In this document: one piece after another, positions 13,851 to 25,300 of the stretch
Position numbering within the stretch: position 1 is the first letter of the stretch
Layout of the letters: each line of letters starts with the position of its first letter
Source: Eledone cirrhosa
Taxonomy: Eukaryota; Mollusca; Cephalopoda; Octopoda; Eledonidae
Length of the DNA stretch: 64,000 nucleotides
Direction: 5' to 3'
Assembly (NCBI GenBank): GCA_964016885.1
Contig: OZ024744.1
Location: 116,377,302-116,441,301 of the forward strand
The notes under the pieces: generated by a model
Database searches by the model: none
Seen by the model: the letters and a program-made list of their open reading frames with translations, nothing else
Told to the model about the DNA's origin: nothing
Program-made: the position numbers and the translations under genes

Positions 13851-16800
13851 TTACTGGTGTCAGTCATTAGACTGTGGCCATACTGGGGCACTACCTTGAT
13901 ATTGTCTACCATATCAACCTCAGTACTCTATTACTGGTGTCAATCATTATACTGTGGCCATATTGGGGCACTACCTTGATATAGTCTACCATATCAACCT
14001 CAGTACTGTTTTACTGGTGTCAGTCATTATACTGTGGCCATATTGGGGCACTACCTTGATATAGTCTACCATATCAACCTCAGTACAGTTTTACTGGTGT
14101 CAGTCATTAGAGTGTGGCCATATTGGGGCACTACCTTGATATAGTCTACTATATCAACCTCAGTAGTGTTTTACTGGTGTCAGTCATTAGATTGTGGCCA
14201 TACTGGGGCACTACTTTGATATAGTCTACCATATCAACCTCAGTACTGTTTTACTGGTGTCAGTCATTATACTGTGGCCATATTGGGGCACCACCTTGAT
14301 ATAGTCTACAATATCAACCTCACTACCATTTTACTGGTGTCAGTCATTAGAGTGTGGCCATACTGGGGCACAACCTTGATATGGTCTACCATATCAACCT
14401 CAGTACTGTTTTACTGGTGTCAGTCATTAGAGTGTGGCCATACTGGGGCACTACCTTGATATAGTCTACCATATCAATCTCAGTACTGTTTTACTGGTGT
14501 CAGTCACTAGACTGTGGCCATACTGGGCCACTAGCTTGATATAGTCTACCATATCAACCTCAGTACTGTTTTACTTGTGGCAGTCATTAGACTGTGGCCA
14601 TACTGGGGCACGACCTTGATATAGTCTACCATATCAACCTCAGTACTGTTTTACAGGTGTCAATCATTAGACTATGGCCATACTGGGGACTAGCTTGATA
14701 TTGTTTACCATATCAACCTCAGTACTGTTTTACTCGTGTCTGTCACTAGACTGTGGCCATACTGGGGCACTAACATGATATAGTCTACCATATCAACCTC
14801 AATACTGTTTTACAGGTGTCAATCATTAGACTGTGGCCATACTGGGGAACTAGCTTGATATAGTCTACCATACCAACCTCAGTACTGTTTCACTCGTGTC
14901 AGTCATTAGACTGTGGCCATACTAGGGCACTACCTTGATATAATCTACCATATCAACCTCAATACTGTTTTACTGGTGTCAGTCATTAGAATGTGGCCAT
15001 ACTGGGGTACTAACTTTATATAGTCTACTATATCAACCTCAGTACTGCTTTACTGGTGTCAGTCATTCGACTGTGGCCATACTAGGGCACTACCAAGATA
15101 TAGTCTACCATATCAAACTCAGTACTGTTTTACTAGTGTCCATCATTAGGCTGTGGCCATACTGGAGCACTACCTTGATATAGTCTACCATATCAACCTC
15201 ACTACTGTTTTACAGGTGTCAGTCATTAGACTGTGGCTATACTGGAGCACTACCTTGATATAGTCTACCATTTCTAACTCAGTTCTCTTTTACTGGTGTC
15301 AGTCATTAGACTGTGGCCATACTGGGGCACTACCAAGATATAGTCTACCATATCAAACTCAGTACTGTTTTACTAGTGTCCATCATTAGGCTGTGGCCAT
15401 ACTGGAGCACTACCTTGATATAGTCTACCATATCAACCTCACTACTGTTTTACAGGTGTCAGTCATTAGACTGTGGCTATACTGGAGCACTACCTTGATA
15501 TAGTCTACCACATCAACCTCAGTACTGTTTTACTGGTGTCAGTCATTAGACTGTGGCCATACTGGGGCACTACCTTTATGTAGTCTACCATGTCAACCTC
15601 AATACTGTTTTACTGGTGTCAGTCATTAGAATGTGGCCATACTGGGGTACTAACTTTATATAGTCTACTATATCAACCTCAGTACTGCTTTACTGGTGTC
15701 AGTCATTCGACTGTGGCCATACTGGGGCACTATCTTGATATAGTCTACCATATCAACCTCAGTACTGTTTTACTGGTGTCAGTCATTAGATTGTGGCCAT
15801 ACTGGGGCAACACCTTGATATAGTCTACCATATCAACCTCAGTACTGTTTTACTGGTGTCAGTCATTGGACTGTGGCCATACTGGGGCACTACCTTGATA
15901 TAGTCTACCATATCAACCTCTGTACTGTTTTACTGGTGTCAGGCAATAGACTGTGGCCATACTAGGGCACTACCTAGATATAGTCTACCATATCAACCTC
16001 AGTACTGTTTTATTGGTGTCAGACATTAGACTCTGGTCATACTGGGGCACTACCTTGATATAGTCTACCATATCAACCTAAGTACTATTTTACTGGTGTC
16101 AGTCATTAGACTGTGGCCATACTGGGGCACTACCTAGATATAGTCTACCATATTAACCTGAGTAAAGTTTTACTGGTGTCAGTCATTAGATTGTGGCCAT
16201 ACAGGGGCACTACCTTAATATAGTCTACCATATCAACCTCACTACTGTTTTACTGGTGTCAGTCATTAGACTGTGGCCATACTGGGTTACTACCTTGATA
16301 TAGTCTACCATATCAACCTCAGTACAGTTTTACTGGTGTCAATCATTGGACAGTGGTCATACTGGGGCACTACCTTGATATAGTCTACCATATCAACCTC
16401 ACTACTGTTTTACTGGTGTCAGTCATTAAACTGTGGCCATACTGGGGCACTACCTTGATATAGTCTACCATATCAACCTCTCTACTGTTTTACTGGTGTC
16501 AGTCATTAGACTGTGGCCATACTGGGGCACTACCTTGATATAGTCTACCATATCAACCTCAGTACTGTTTTACTCGTGTCAGTCATTAGACTGTGGCCAT
16601 ACTGAGGCACTACCTTGATATATTCTACCATATCAACCTCCATACTGTTTGACTGGCACCAGTCATTAGACTGTGGCCATACTGGGGCACTACCTTGATA
16701 TAGTCTACCATATCAACCGCAGTACTGTTCTACTGGTGTCAATCATTAGACTGTGGCCATACTGAGGCACTACCTTGATATATTCTACCATATAAACCTC

Positions 16801-18170
16801 CATACTGTTTGACTGGCACCAGTCATTAGACTGTGGCCATACTGGGGCTCTACCTTGATATAGTCTACCATATCAAACTCAGTACTGTTTTACTGGTGTC
16901 AGTCGTTAGACTGTGGCCATACTGGGGCACTACCTTGATATTGTCTACCATATCAACTTCACTACTGCTTTACTGGTGTCAGTCACTAGACTGTGGCCAT
17001 ACTGGGGCACTAACATGATATAGTCTACAATATCAACCTAAGTACTGTTTTACTGGTGCCTGTCATTAGACTGTGGCCATACTGGGGCACTACCTTGATA
17101 TAGTCTACCATATCAATCTCAGTACAGTTTTACTGGTGTCAGTCACTAGACTGTGGCCATACTGGGCCACTAGCTTGATATAGTCTACCTTATCAACCTC
17201 AGTACTGTTTTACTTGTGGCAGTCATTAGACTGTGGCCATACTGGGGCACTACCTTGATATAGTCTACCATATCAATCTCAGTACTGTTTTACTGGTGTC
17301 AGTCATTAGACTGTGGCCATACTGGGGCACTACCGTGATATGGTCTACCTTATCAACCTCCATACTGTTTGACTGGCACCAGTCATTAGACTGTGGCCAT
17401 ACTGGGGCTCTACCTTGATATAGTCTACCATATCAACCTCAGTACTGTTTTACTGGTGTCAGTCGTTAGACTCTGGCCATACTGGGGCACTACCTTGATA
17501 TTGTCTACCATATCAACCTCACTACTGCTTTACTTGTGTCAGTCACTAGACTGTGGCCATACTGGGGCACTAACATGATATAGTCTACCATATCAACCTA
17601 AGTACTGTTTTGCTGATGTCAGTCATTAGACTGTGGCCATACTGTGGAACTACCGTGATATAGTCTACCATATCAACCTCAGTACTGTTTTACTGGTGTC
17701 AGTCATTAGACTGTGGCCATACTGGGGCACTACCTTGATATAGGCTACCATATCAACCTTAGTACTGTTTTGCTGATGTCAGTCATTAGACTGTGGCCAT
17801 ACTGGGGCACTACCTTGATATAGACTACCATATCAATCTCACTACTGCTTTACTGGTGTCAGTCATTAGATTGTGGCCATACTGGGGCAACACCTTGATA
17901 TAGTCTACCATATCAACCTCAGTACTGTTTTACTGGTGTCAGTCATTGGACTGTGGCCATACTGGGGCACTACATTGATATAGTCTACCATATCAACCTC
18001 TGTACTGTTTTACTGGTGTCAGTCAATAGACTGTGGCTATACTAGGGCACTACCTAGATATAGTCTACCATATCAACCTCAGTACTGTTTTATTGGTGTC
18101 AGACATTAGACTGTGGCCATACTGGGGCACTACCTTGATATAGTCTACCATATCAACCTCAGTACTATTT
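13851..18170 (+). repeat. Satellite segmental duplication, copy A (LINE-free)
   Basis: 13.85-14.46 kb matches 18.17-18.78 kb at offset 4319. The offset shortens to 4239 near 14570, and from about 14800 to 17021 it is 4159 with few mismatches. Markers shared by both copies include TTTCTAACTCAGTTCTC, AAGATATAGTC, GGCAACACC, CATACTGTTTGACTGGCACC and AACATGATAT. This copy carries the unoccupied version of the retrotransposon site at 17021/17022. 17341-18170 is additionally repeated at 23088-23917 (offset 5747). Confidence 0.9.
17012..17032 (+). other. Unoccupied paralogue of the LINE insertion site
   Basis: The bases AACATGATAT followed directly by AGTCTACAAT are continuous at 17012-17031. At 21171-21180 and 22369-22378 the same two halves are separated by the 1188-bp element. 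Matching continues for kilobases on the left at offset 4159 and for several hundred bases on the right at offset 5347, which is 4159 plus 1188. No base is gained or lost at the target. Confidence 0.92.
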
Positions 18171-21100
18171 TACTGGTGTCAGTCATTAGACTGTGGCCAT
18201 ACTGGGGCACTACCTTGATATTGTCTACCATATCAACCTCAGTACTCTATTACTGGTGTCAATCATTATACTGTGGCCATATTGGGGCACTACCTTGATA
18301 TAGTCTACCATATCAACCTCAGTACTGTTTTACTGGTGTCAGTCATTATACTGTGGCCATATTGGGGCACTACCTTGATATAGTCTACCATATCAACCTC
18401 AGTACAGTTTTACTGGTGTCAGTCATTAGAGTGTGGCCATATTGGGGCACTACCTTGATATAGTCTACTATATCAACCTCAGTAGTGTTTTACTGGTGTC
18501 AGTCATTAGATTGTGGCCATACTGGGGCACTACTTTGATATAGTCTACCATATCAACCTCAGTACTGTTTTACTGGTGTCAGTCATTATACTGTGGCCAT
18601 ATTGGGGCACCACCTTGATATAGTCTACAATATCAACCTCACTACCATTTTACTGGTGTCAGTCATTAGAGTGTGGCCATACTGGGGCACAACCTTGATA
18701 TGGTCTACCATATCAACCTCAGTACTGTTTTACTGGTGTCAGTCATTAGAGTGTGGCCATACTGGGGCACTACCTTGATATAGTCTACCATATCAACCTC
18801 AGTACTGTTTTACTTGTGGCAGTCATTAGACTGTGGCCATACTGGGGCACGACCTTGATATAGTCTACCATATCAACCTCAGTACTGTTTTACAGGTGTC
18901 AATCATTAGACTATGGCCATACTGGGGACTAGCTTGATATTGTTTACCATATCAACCTCAGTACTATTTTACAGGTGTCAATCATTAGACTGTGGCCATA
19001 CTGGGGAACTAGCTTGATATAGTCTACCATACCAACCTCAGTACTGTTTTACTCGTGTCAGTCATTAGACTGTGGCCATACTAGGGCACTACCTTGATAT
19101 AATCTACCATATCAACCTCAATACTGTTTTACTGGTGTCAGTCATTAGAATGTGGCCATACTGGGGTACTAACTTTATATAGTCTACTATATCAACCTCA
19201 GTACTGCTTTACTGGTGTCAGTCATTCGACTGTGGCCATACTGGGGCACTACCAAGATATAGTCTACCATATCAAACTCAGTACTGTTTTACTAGTGTCC
19301 ATCATTAGGCTGTGGCCATACTGGAGCACTACCTTGATATAGTCTACCATATCAACCTCACTACTGTTTTACAGGTGTCAGTCATTAGACTGTGGCTATA
19401 CTGGAGCACTACCTTGATATAGTCTACCATTTCTAACTCAGTTCTCTTTTACTGGTGTCAGTCATTAGACTGTGGCCATACTGGGGCACTACCAAGATAT
19501 AGTCTACCATATCAAACTCAGTACTGTTTTACTAGTGTCCATCATTAGGCTGTGGCCATACTGGAGCACTACCTTGATATAGTCTACCATATCAACCTCA
19601 CTACTGTTTTACAGGTGTCAGTCATTAGACTGTGGCTATACTGGAGCACTACCTTGATATAGTCTACCACATCAACCTCAGTACTGTTTTACTGGTGTCA
19701 GTCATTAGACTGTGGCCATACTGGGGCACTACCTTTATATAGTCTACCATGTCAACCTCAATACTGTTTTACTGGTGTCAGTCATTAGAATGTGGCCATA
19801 CTGGGGTACTAACTTTATATAGTCTACTATATCAACCTCAGTACTGCTTTACTGGTGTCAGTCATTCGACTGTGGCCATACTGGGGCACTATCTTGATAT
19901 AGTCTACCATATCAACCTCAGTACTGTTTTACTGGTGTCAGTCATTAGATTGTGGCCATACTGGGGCAACACCTTGATATAGTCTACCATATCAACCTCA
20001 GTACTGTTTTACTGGTGTCAGTCATTGGACTGTGGCCATACTGGGGCACTACCTTGATATAGTCTACCATATCAACCTCTGTACTGTTTTACTGGTGTCA
20101 GGCAATAGACTGTGGCCATACTAGGGCACTACCTAGATATAGTGTACCATATCAACCTCAGTACTGTTTTATTGGTGTCAGACATTAGACTGTGGTCATA
20201 CTGGGGCACTACCTTGATATAGTCTACCATATCAACCTAAGTACTATTTTACTGGTGTCAGTCATTAGACTGTGGCCATACTGGGGCACTACCTAGATAT
20301 AGTCTACCATATTAACCTGAGTAAAGTTTTACTGGTGTCAGTCATTAGATTGTGGCCATACAGGGGCACTACCTTAATATAGTCTACCATATCAACCTCA
20401 CTACTGTTTTACTGGTGTCAGTCATTAGACTGTGGCCATACTGGGTTACTACCTTGATATAGTCTACCATATCAACCTCAGTACAGTTTTACTGGTGTCA
20501 ATCATTGGACAGTGGTCATACTGGGGCACTACCTTGATATAGTCTACCATATCAACCTCACTACTGTTTTACTGGTGTCAGTCATTAAACTGTGGCCATA
20601 CTGGGGCACTACCTTGATATAGTCTACCATATCAACCTCACTACTGTTTTACTGGTGTCAGTCATTAGACTGTGGCCATACTGGGGCACTACCTTGATAT
20701 AGTCTACCATATCAACCTCAGTACTGTTTTACTGGTGTCAGTCATTAGACTGTGGCCATACTGAGGCACTACCTTGATATATTCTACCATATCAACCTCC
20801 ATACTGTTTGACTGGCACCAGTCATTAGACTGTGGCCATACTGGGGCACTACCTTGATATAGTCTACCATATCAACCGCAGTACTGTTCTACTGGTGTCA
20901 ATCATTAGACTGTGGCCATATTGAGGCACTACCTTGATATATTCTACCATATAAACCTCCATACTGTTTGACTGGCACCAGTCATTAGACTGTGGCCATA
21001 CTGGGGCTCTACCTTGATATAGTCTACCATATCAAACTCAGTACTGTTTTACTGGTGTCAGTCGTTAGACTGTGGCCATACTGGGGCACTACCTTGATAT

Positions 21101-21180
21101 TGTCTACCATATCAACTTCACTACTGCTTTACTGGTGTCAGTCACTAGACTGTGGCCATACTGGGGCACTAACATGATAT
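18171..21180 (+). repeat. Satellite segmental duplication, copy B left of the LINE
   Basis: Second copy of the block at 13.85-17.02 kb, collinear at offset 4159 over most of its length; for example 15590-15823 equals 19749-19982, and 16833-17018 equals 20992-21177. Mismatches are sparse (such as ACTGAGG against ATTGAGG near 20920). It ends at ...AACATGATAT where the retrotransposon begins, and its collinear continuation is found immediately beyond the insertion at 22369. Confidence 0.9.
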
Positions 21181-21199
21181 CATCATCATCATCATCATC
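21179..21199 (-). repeat. (GAT)7 3' tail of the LINE
   Basis: Seven ATC units on the plus strand (GAT in element orientation) at the 3' end of the element. The first two bases coincide with the satellite GATAT, so the exact junction is ambiguous by two bases. Simple-repeat tails of this kind characterise RTE-like LINEs, unlike the poly(A) tails of L1. Confidence 0.88.
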
Positions 21200-21349
21200 A
21201 CCGTTTTACGTCCGTTCTTCCACGCTAGCATGGGTTAGACGGGTTGTCCTGTTGTGGGCAGTGTCTGGTCGGCTGACCATGCCTTGCTCATACAGGAACT
21301 GATCTGGCTTGATTTCTACAGCTGGATGCCCTTCCTAACACCAACCTCA

Positions 21350-21443
21350 TTTACAGTGAGTGCTGGGTGCTTTTTCGTGGCGCCTACACGTCCACTTTAC
21401 AGTGTGGGCTGGGTGCTTTTTTGCCGTGGCACCTCCACGACCA
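21350..21443 (-). repeat. Imperfect 46-bp tandem duplication in the LINE 3' UTR
   Basis: Two adjacent copies start at 21350 and 21396. On the plus strand each has TTTACAGTG, then GCTGGGTGCTTTTT, then CGTGGC, CCT and CACG, with small differences. This is a duplication within the element, unrelated to the satellite. Confidence 0.7.
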
Positions 21444-21452
21444 CCTTGCGGT

Positions 21453-21466
21453 GGGGGGGGGGGGGG
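21453..21466. repeat. Homopolymer run of 14 G (plus strand)
   Basis: Uninterrupted G run on the plus strand, C run in element orientation, within the LINE 3' UTR just past the ORF end. Length is likely unstable in copying or sequencing. It is the longest homopolymer I noticed in the window. Confidence 0.9.
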
Positions 21467-21483
21467 CATATTGTTTATATGCT

Positions 21484-22368
21484 TCAGCATGTACCCATGG
21501 GAGGTCGGGTACCCTGTATTACTGCGTGACGCCAGAAGTCACGGTCGTGTGTCATTGACTTTGAGAGGTGTAGTTGGGTAAGGTCGGCTTTTATCACCTC
21601 ATCCCAAGTCATCTTGGGTCTCCCCACTCCGCGGTTTCCATCAACTTCTAGTGCTCTGCACCTTTTTATGCAGCTGTCATCCTTCATACGCATCACATGT
21701 CCATACCAGCGTAACCGCCTCTCCTGCACGCAGCATTTGATTCCTCTTATGCTCAGTCTCTCTCTCAATTCATTTATGCTTTGTCGTTCACGTATATTAC
21801 TGTTACACATCCATCGGAGCATGCAGGCTTCGTTTCTCTCTAATCTACGTAAGTCTTCCACCTTCAGCGCCCAGGTCTCACTACCATGCAACATCGCTGT
21901 TCGGATACACGCATCATACAGTCTGCCTTTCATTCTGAGGGAGAAGCCTTTTGCAGCTAGCAGTGGTAGTAGTTCCCTAAACTTCTTCCATCCCGTTCTT
22001 ACCCTAGTTATTGTACTTTCTGAGCACCCACCTCCGTTGCTAATTCGGTCACCTAGGTAGCAGAAGCTGTCTACTGTTTCTACAGGGCCCTCCCAGAGAT
22101 TGGTGGTACTTGTTTCCTGTGGCTGTTTGCTTGCTGTTTCAGCACAGCTGCTGCATGTGAATCCTACATTCTTAATTAAGCTTCCTGAGATCCCGCTACA
22201 TCTCTTGTGTACCCATTGTTTGCATTTGGGGCAAAGAATGGAGTTCCTACCTACACCTTTCCTACATACTGAGCAAGGCCATTTCCCTGAGGGGATCTGG
22301 GTTCTGTTTTCTCGTCTACTTATAAGGACCTTAGTCTTTGTCATGTTGACTTTGAGGCCCTTTCTCTC
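21484..22368 (-). pseudogene. Reverse transcriptase C-terminal fragment with PHD-like zinc finger
   Basis: The open frame runs without a stop from the truncation point at 22368 to TGA at 21484-21486: 294 codons, the first ATG being codon 9 at 22344. Translation before that Met gives ERKGLKVN, then MTKTKVL, matching the conserved segment near the end of non-LTR RT domains. Counting from the Met: a C4HC3 PHD-like finger at 24-67; FCYLGD at 94-99; a basic WKKFRELLP stretch at 119-127; AMLHGSETW at 150-158; RRLRWYGHV at 209-217; GVGRPKMTW at 239-247. These last motifs are typical of RTE-like C-termini. The catalytic YxDD motif and endonuclease are missing through 5' truncation. The preserved frame suggests a fairly recent insertion. 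It is not a host gene; no promoter is evident. Confidence 0.88.
22144..22275 (-). other. PHD-like C4HC3 zinc-finger segment inside the RT fragment
   Basis: Residues 24-67 counted from the Met at 22344 have the spacing C-x2-C-x10-C-x2-C-x4-H-x2-C-x14-C-x2-C, the C4HC3 cross-brace pattern of PHD fingers, with Trp two residues before the His. All eight zinc ligands are present. It lies between the KTKVL segment and FCYLGD, positions separated only by a short linker in many other non-LTR RTs. PHD fingers often bind histone tails; whether this one does is unknown. Confidence 0.75.
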
Positions 22369-25300
22369 AGTCTACAATATCAACCTAAGTACTGTTTTAC
22401 TGGTGCCTGTCATTAGACTGTGGCCATACTGGGGCACTACCTTGATATAGTCTACCATATCAATCTCAGTACAGTTTTACTGGTGTCAGTCACTAGACTG
22501 TGGCCATACTGGGCCACTAGCTTGATATAGTCTACCATATCAACCTCAGTACTGTTTTACTTGTGGCAGTCATTAGACTGTGGCCATACTGGGGCACTAC
22601 CTTGATATAGTCTACCATATCAATCTCAGTACTGTTTTACTGGTGTCAGTCATTAGACTGTGGCCATACTGGGGCACTACCTTGATATAGTCTACCATAT
22701 CAATCTCAGTACTGTTTTACTGGTGTCAGTCATTAGACTGTGGCCATACTGGGGCACTACCGTGATATGGTCTACCTTATCAACCTCAGTACTGTTTTGC
22801 TGATGTCAGTCATTAGACTGTGGCCATACTGGGGAACTACCTTGATATAGTCTACCATATCAACCTCAGTACTGTTTTACTGGTGTCAGTCATTAGACTG
22901 TGGCCATACTGGGGTACTACCTTGATATAGTCTACCATATCAACCTCAGTACTGTTTTACTCGTGTCAGTCATTAGACTGTGGCCATACTGGGGCACTAC
23001 CTTGATATAGTCTACCATATCAACCTCAGTACTGTTTTACTGGTGTCAGTCATTAGACTGTGGCCATACTGAGGCACTACCTTGATATATTCTACCATAT
23101 CAACCTCCATACTGTTTGACTGGCACCAGTCATTAGACTGTGGCCATACTGGGGCTCTACCTTGATATAGTCTACCATATCAACCTCAGTACTGTTTTAC
23201 TGGTGTCAGTCGTTAGACTGTGGCCATACTGGGGCACTACCTTGATATTGTCTACCATATCAACCTCACTACTGCTTTACTTGCGTCAGTCACTAGACTG
23301 TGGCCATACTGGGGCACTAACATGATATAGTCTACCATATCAACCTAAGTACTGTTTTGCTGATGTCAGTCATTAGACTGTGGCCATACTGTGGAACTAC
23401 CGTGATATAGTCTACCATATCAACCTCAGTACTGTTTTACTGGTGTCAGTCATTAGACTGTGGCCATACTGGGGCACTACCTTGATATAGGCTACCATAT
23501 CAACCTTAGTACTGTTTTGCTGATGTCAGTCATTAGACTGTGGCCATACTGGGGCACTACCTTGATATAGACTACCATATCAATCTCACTACTGCTTTAC
23601 TGGTGTCAGTCATTAGATTGTGGCCATACTGGGGCAACACCTTGATATAGTCTACCATATCAACCTCAGTACTGTTTTACTGGTGTCAGTCATTGGACTG
23701 TGGCCATACTGGGGCACTACCTTGATATAGTCTACCATATCAACCTCTGTACTGTTTTACTGGTGTCAGTCAATAGACTGTGGCTATACTAGGGCACTAC
23801 CTAGATATAGTCTACCATATCAACCTCAGTACTGTTTTATTGGTGTCAGACATTAGACTGTGGCCATACTGGGGCACTACCTTGATATAGTCTACCATAT
23901 CAACCTCAGTACTATTTTACTGGTGTCAGTCATTAGACTGTGGCCATACTGGGGCACTACCTTGATATAGTCTACCATATCAACCTCAGTACTATTTTAC
24001 TGGTGTCAGTCATTAGACTGTCGCCATACTGGGGCACTACCTTGATATAGTCTACCATATTAACCTGAGTAAAGTTTTACTGGTGTCAGTCATTAGATTG
24101 TGGCCATACAGTGGCACGACCTTAATATAGTCTACCATATCAACCTCACTACTGTTTTACTGGTGTCAGTCATTAGACTGTGGCCATACTGGGGCACTAC
24201 CTTGATATAGTCTACCATATCAACCTCAGTACAGTTTTACTGGTGTCAATCATTGGACAGTTGTCATACTGGGGCACTACCTTGATATAGTCTACCATAT
24301 CAACCTCACTACTGTTTTACTGGTGTCAGTCATTAAACTGTGGCCATACTGGGGCACTACCTTGATGTAGTCTACCATATCAACCTCACTACTGTTTTAC
24401 TGGTGTCAGTCATTAGATTGTGGCCATACTGGGGCACTACTATGATATAGTCTACCATATCAATCTCACTACTGATTTACTGGTGTCAGTCATTAGACTG
24501 TGGCCATACTGGGGCACTACCATGATATAGTCTACCTTATCAACCTCAGTACTGTTTTGCTGATGTCAGTCATTAGACTGTGGCCATACTGGGGCACTAC
24601 CTTGATATAGTCTACCATATTAACCTGAGTAAAGTTTTACTGGCGTCAGTCATTAGACTGTGGCCATACTGGGGTACTACCTTGATATAGTCTACCATAT
24701 CAACCTCAGTACTGTTTTACTCGTGTCAGTCATTAGACTGTGGCCATACTGGGGCACTACCTTGTTATAGTCTACCATATCAACCTCAGTACTGTTTTAC
24801 TGGTGTCAGTCATTAGACTGTGGCCATACTGAGGCACTACCTTGATATATTCTACCATATCAACCTCCATACTGTTTGACTGGCACCAGTCATTAGACTG
24901 TGGCCATACTGGGGCACTACCTTGATATAGTCTACCATATCAACCGCAGTACTGTTCTACTGGTGTCAATCATTAGACTGTGGCCATACTGAGGCACCAC
25001 CTTGATATATTCTACCATATCAACCTCCATACTGTTTGACTGGCACCAGTCATTAGACTGTGGCCATACTGGGGCTCTACCTTGATATAGTCTACCATAT
25101 CAACCTCAGTACTGTTTTACTGGTGTCAGTCGTTAGACTGTGGCCATACTGGGGCACTACCTTGATATTGTCTACCATATCAACCTCACTACTGCTTTAC
25201 TGGTGTCAGTCACTAGACTGTGGCCATACTGGGGCACTAACATGATATAGTCTACCATATCAACCTAAGTACTGTTTTACTGGTGCCTGTCATTAGACTG

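Larger units (their letters stand above)
1..21180 (+). repeat. 80-bp satellite array, left arm
   Basis: Head-to-tail tandem array of an 80-bp monomer (landmarks in order: CCTCAGTACTGTTTTACTGG, TGTCAGTCATTAGACTGTGG, CCATACTGGGGCACTACC, TTGATATAGTCTACCATATC). The phase is visible directly: with 60-base lines the same words recur every fourth line, three monomers later. All monomers point the same way and I saw no inversion. Most differ from the consensus at a few positions; length variants are rare (for example 79 bp near 3083 and near 4931, 81 bp near 8427). The consensus has no CpG and about 44% GC. No gene is visible on either strand. The array begins before base 1. Function is unknown; a structural or heterochromatic role is the usual expectation for such DNA, but nothing here proves it. 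Confidence 0.98.
21181..21483 (-). other. LINE 3' UTR
   Basis: Non-coding region after the stop codon, in element orientation from 21483 to 21181. It contains a 14-base C run, an imperfect 46-bp direct repeat, the word GGAAGGGCATCCAGCTGTAG (complement of about 21319-21338), CCCATGCTAGCGTGGAAGAA (complement of about 21215-21234) and the GAT tail. In RTE-type elements the 3' end is the part recognised by the reverse transcriptase and is often shared with SINEs. Plus-strand open frames at 21254-21581 cross this region in overlapping phases and show no family resemblance. Confidence 0.75.
21181..22368 (-). mobile_element. 5'-truncated RTE-like non-LTR retrotransposon (LINE)
   Basis: Non-satellite DNA of 1188 bp on the minus strand. 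In element orientation it holds the end of a reverse-transcriptase ORF (22368 down to 21484), a 3' UTR of about 300 bases and a (GAT)7 tail abutting the satellite at 21180. Endonuclease and catalytic RT domains are absent, so the copy is 5'-truncated and cannot move itself. Known for RTE-type LINEs: short 3' UTR, simple-repeat tail instead of poly(A), frequent 5' truncation and variable or missing target-site duplications; all fit. The 3' UTR words GGAAGGGCATCCAGCTGTAG and CCCATGCTAGC recall cephalopod LINE/SINE tails (memory, unchecked). Left and right junctions rejoin one satellite monomer precisely. The clade assignment is inference. Confidence 0.9.

Noticed and set aside
3958..21177. Many 61-77 codon plus-strand open frames in the left arm
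   Set aside because: All translate the satellite (repeating AILGHYLDIVYHIN-like peptides), mostly start at GTG, have no neighbours or signals, and vanish wherever the consensus stop is present.
21181..21345. Independent tRNA-derived SINE
   Set aside because: The tail resembles SINE/LINE shared 3' ends, but the sequence continues without a break into the RT ORF, so it belongs to the LINE; no tRNA-like A and B box region was seen.
21254..21581. Three overlapping plus-strand frames over the LINE 3' UTR
   Set aside because: Overlapping in different phases, span a 14-G run, and show low-complexity translation; no support as genes.
21614..22060. 148-codon plus-strand frame inside the LINE
   Set aside because: Antisense shadow of the RT fragment; no recognisable motifs, and the opposite strand has clear RT C-terminal and zinc-finger motifs.
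22100..22450. 116-codon plus-strand frame crossing the LINE/satellite junction
   Set aside because: It is antisense to the zinc-finger region and then runs into satellite; a chance fusion at the insertion boundary.
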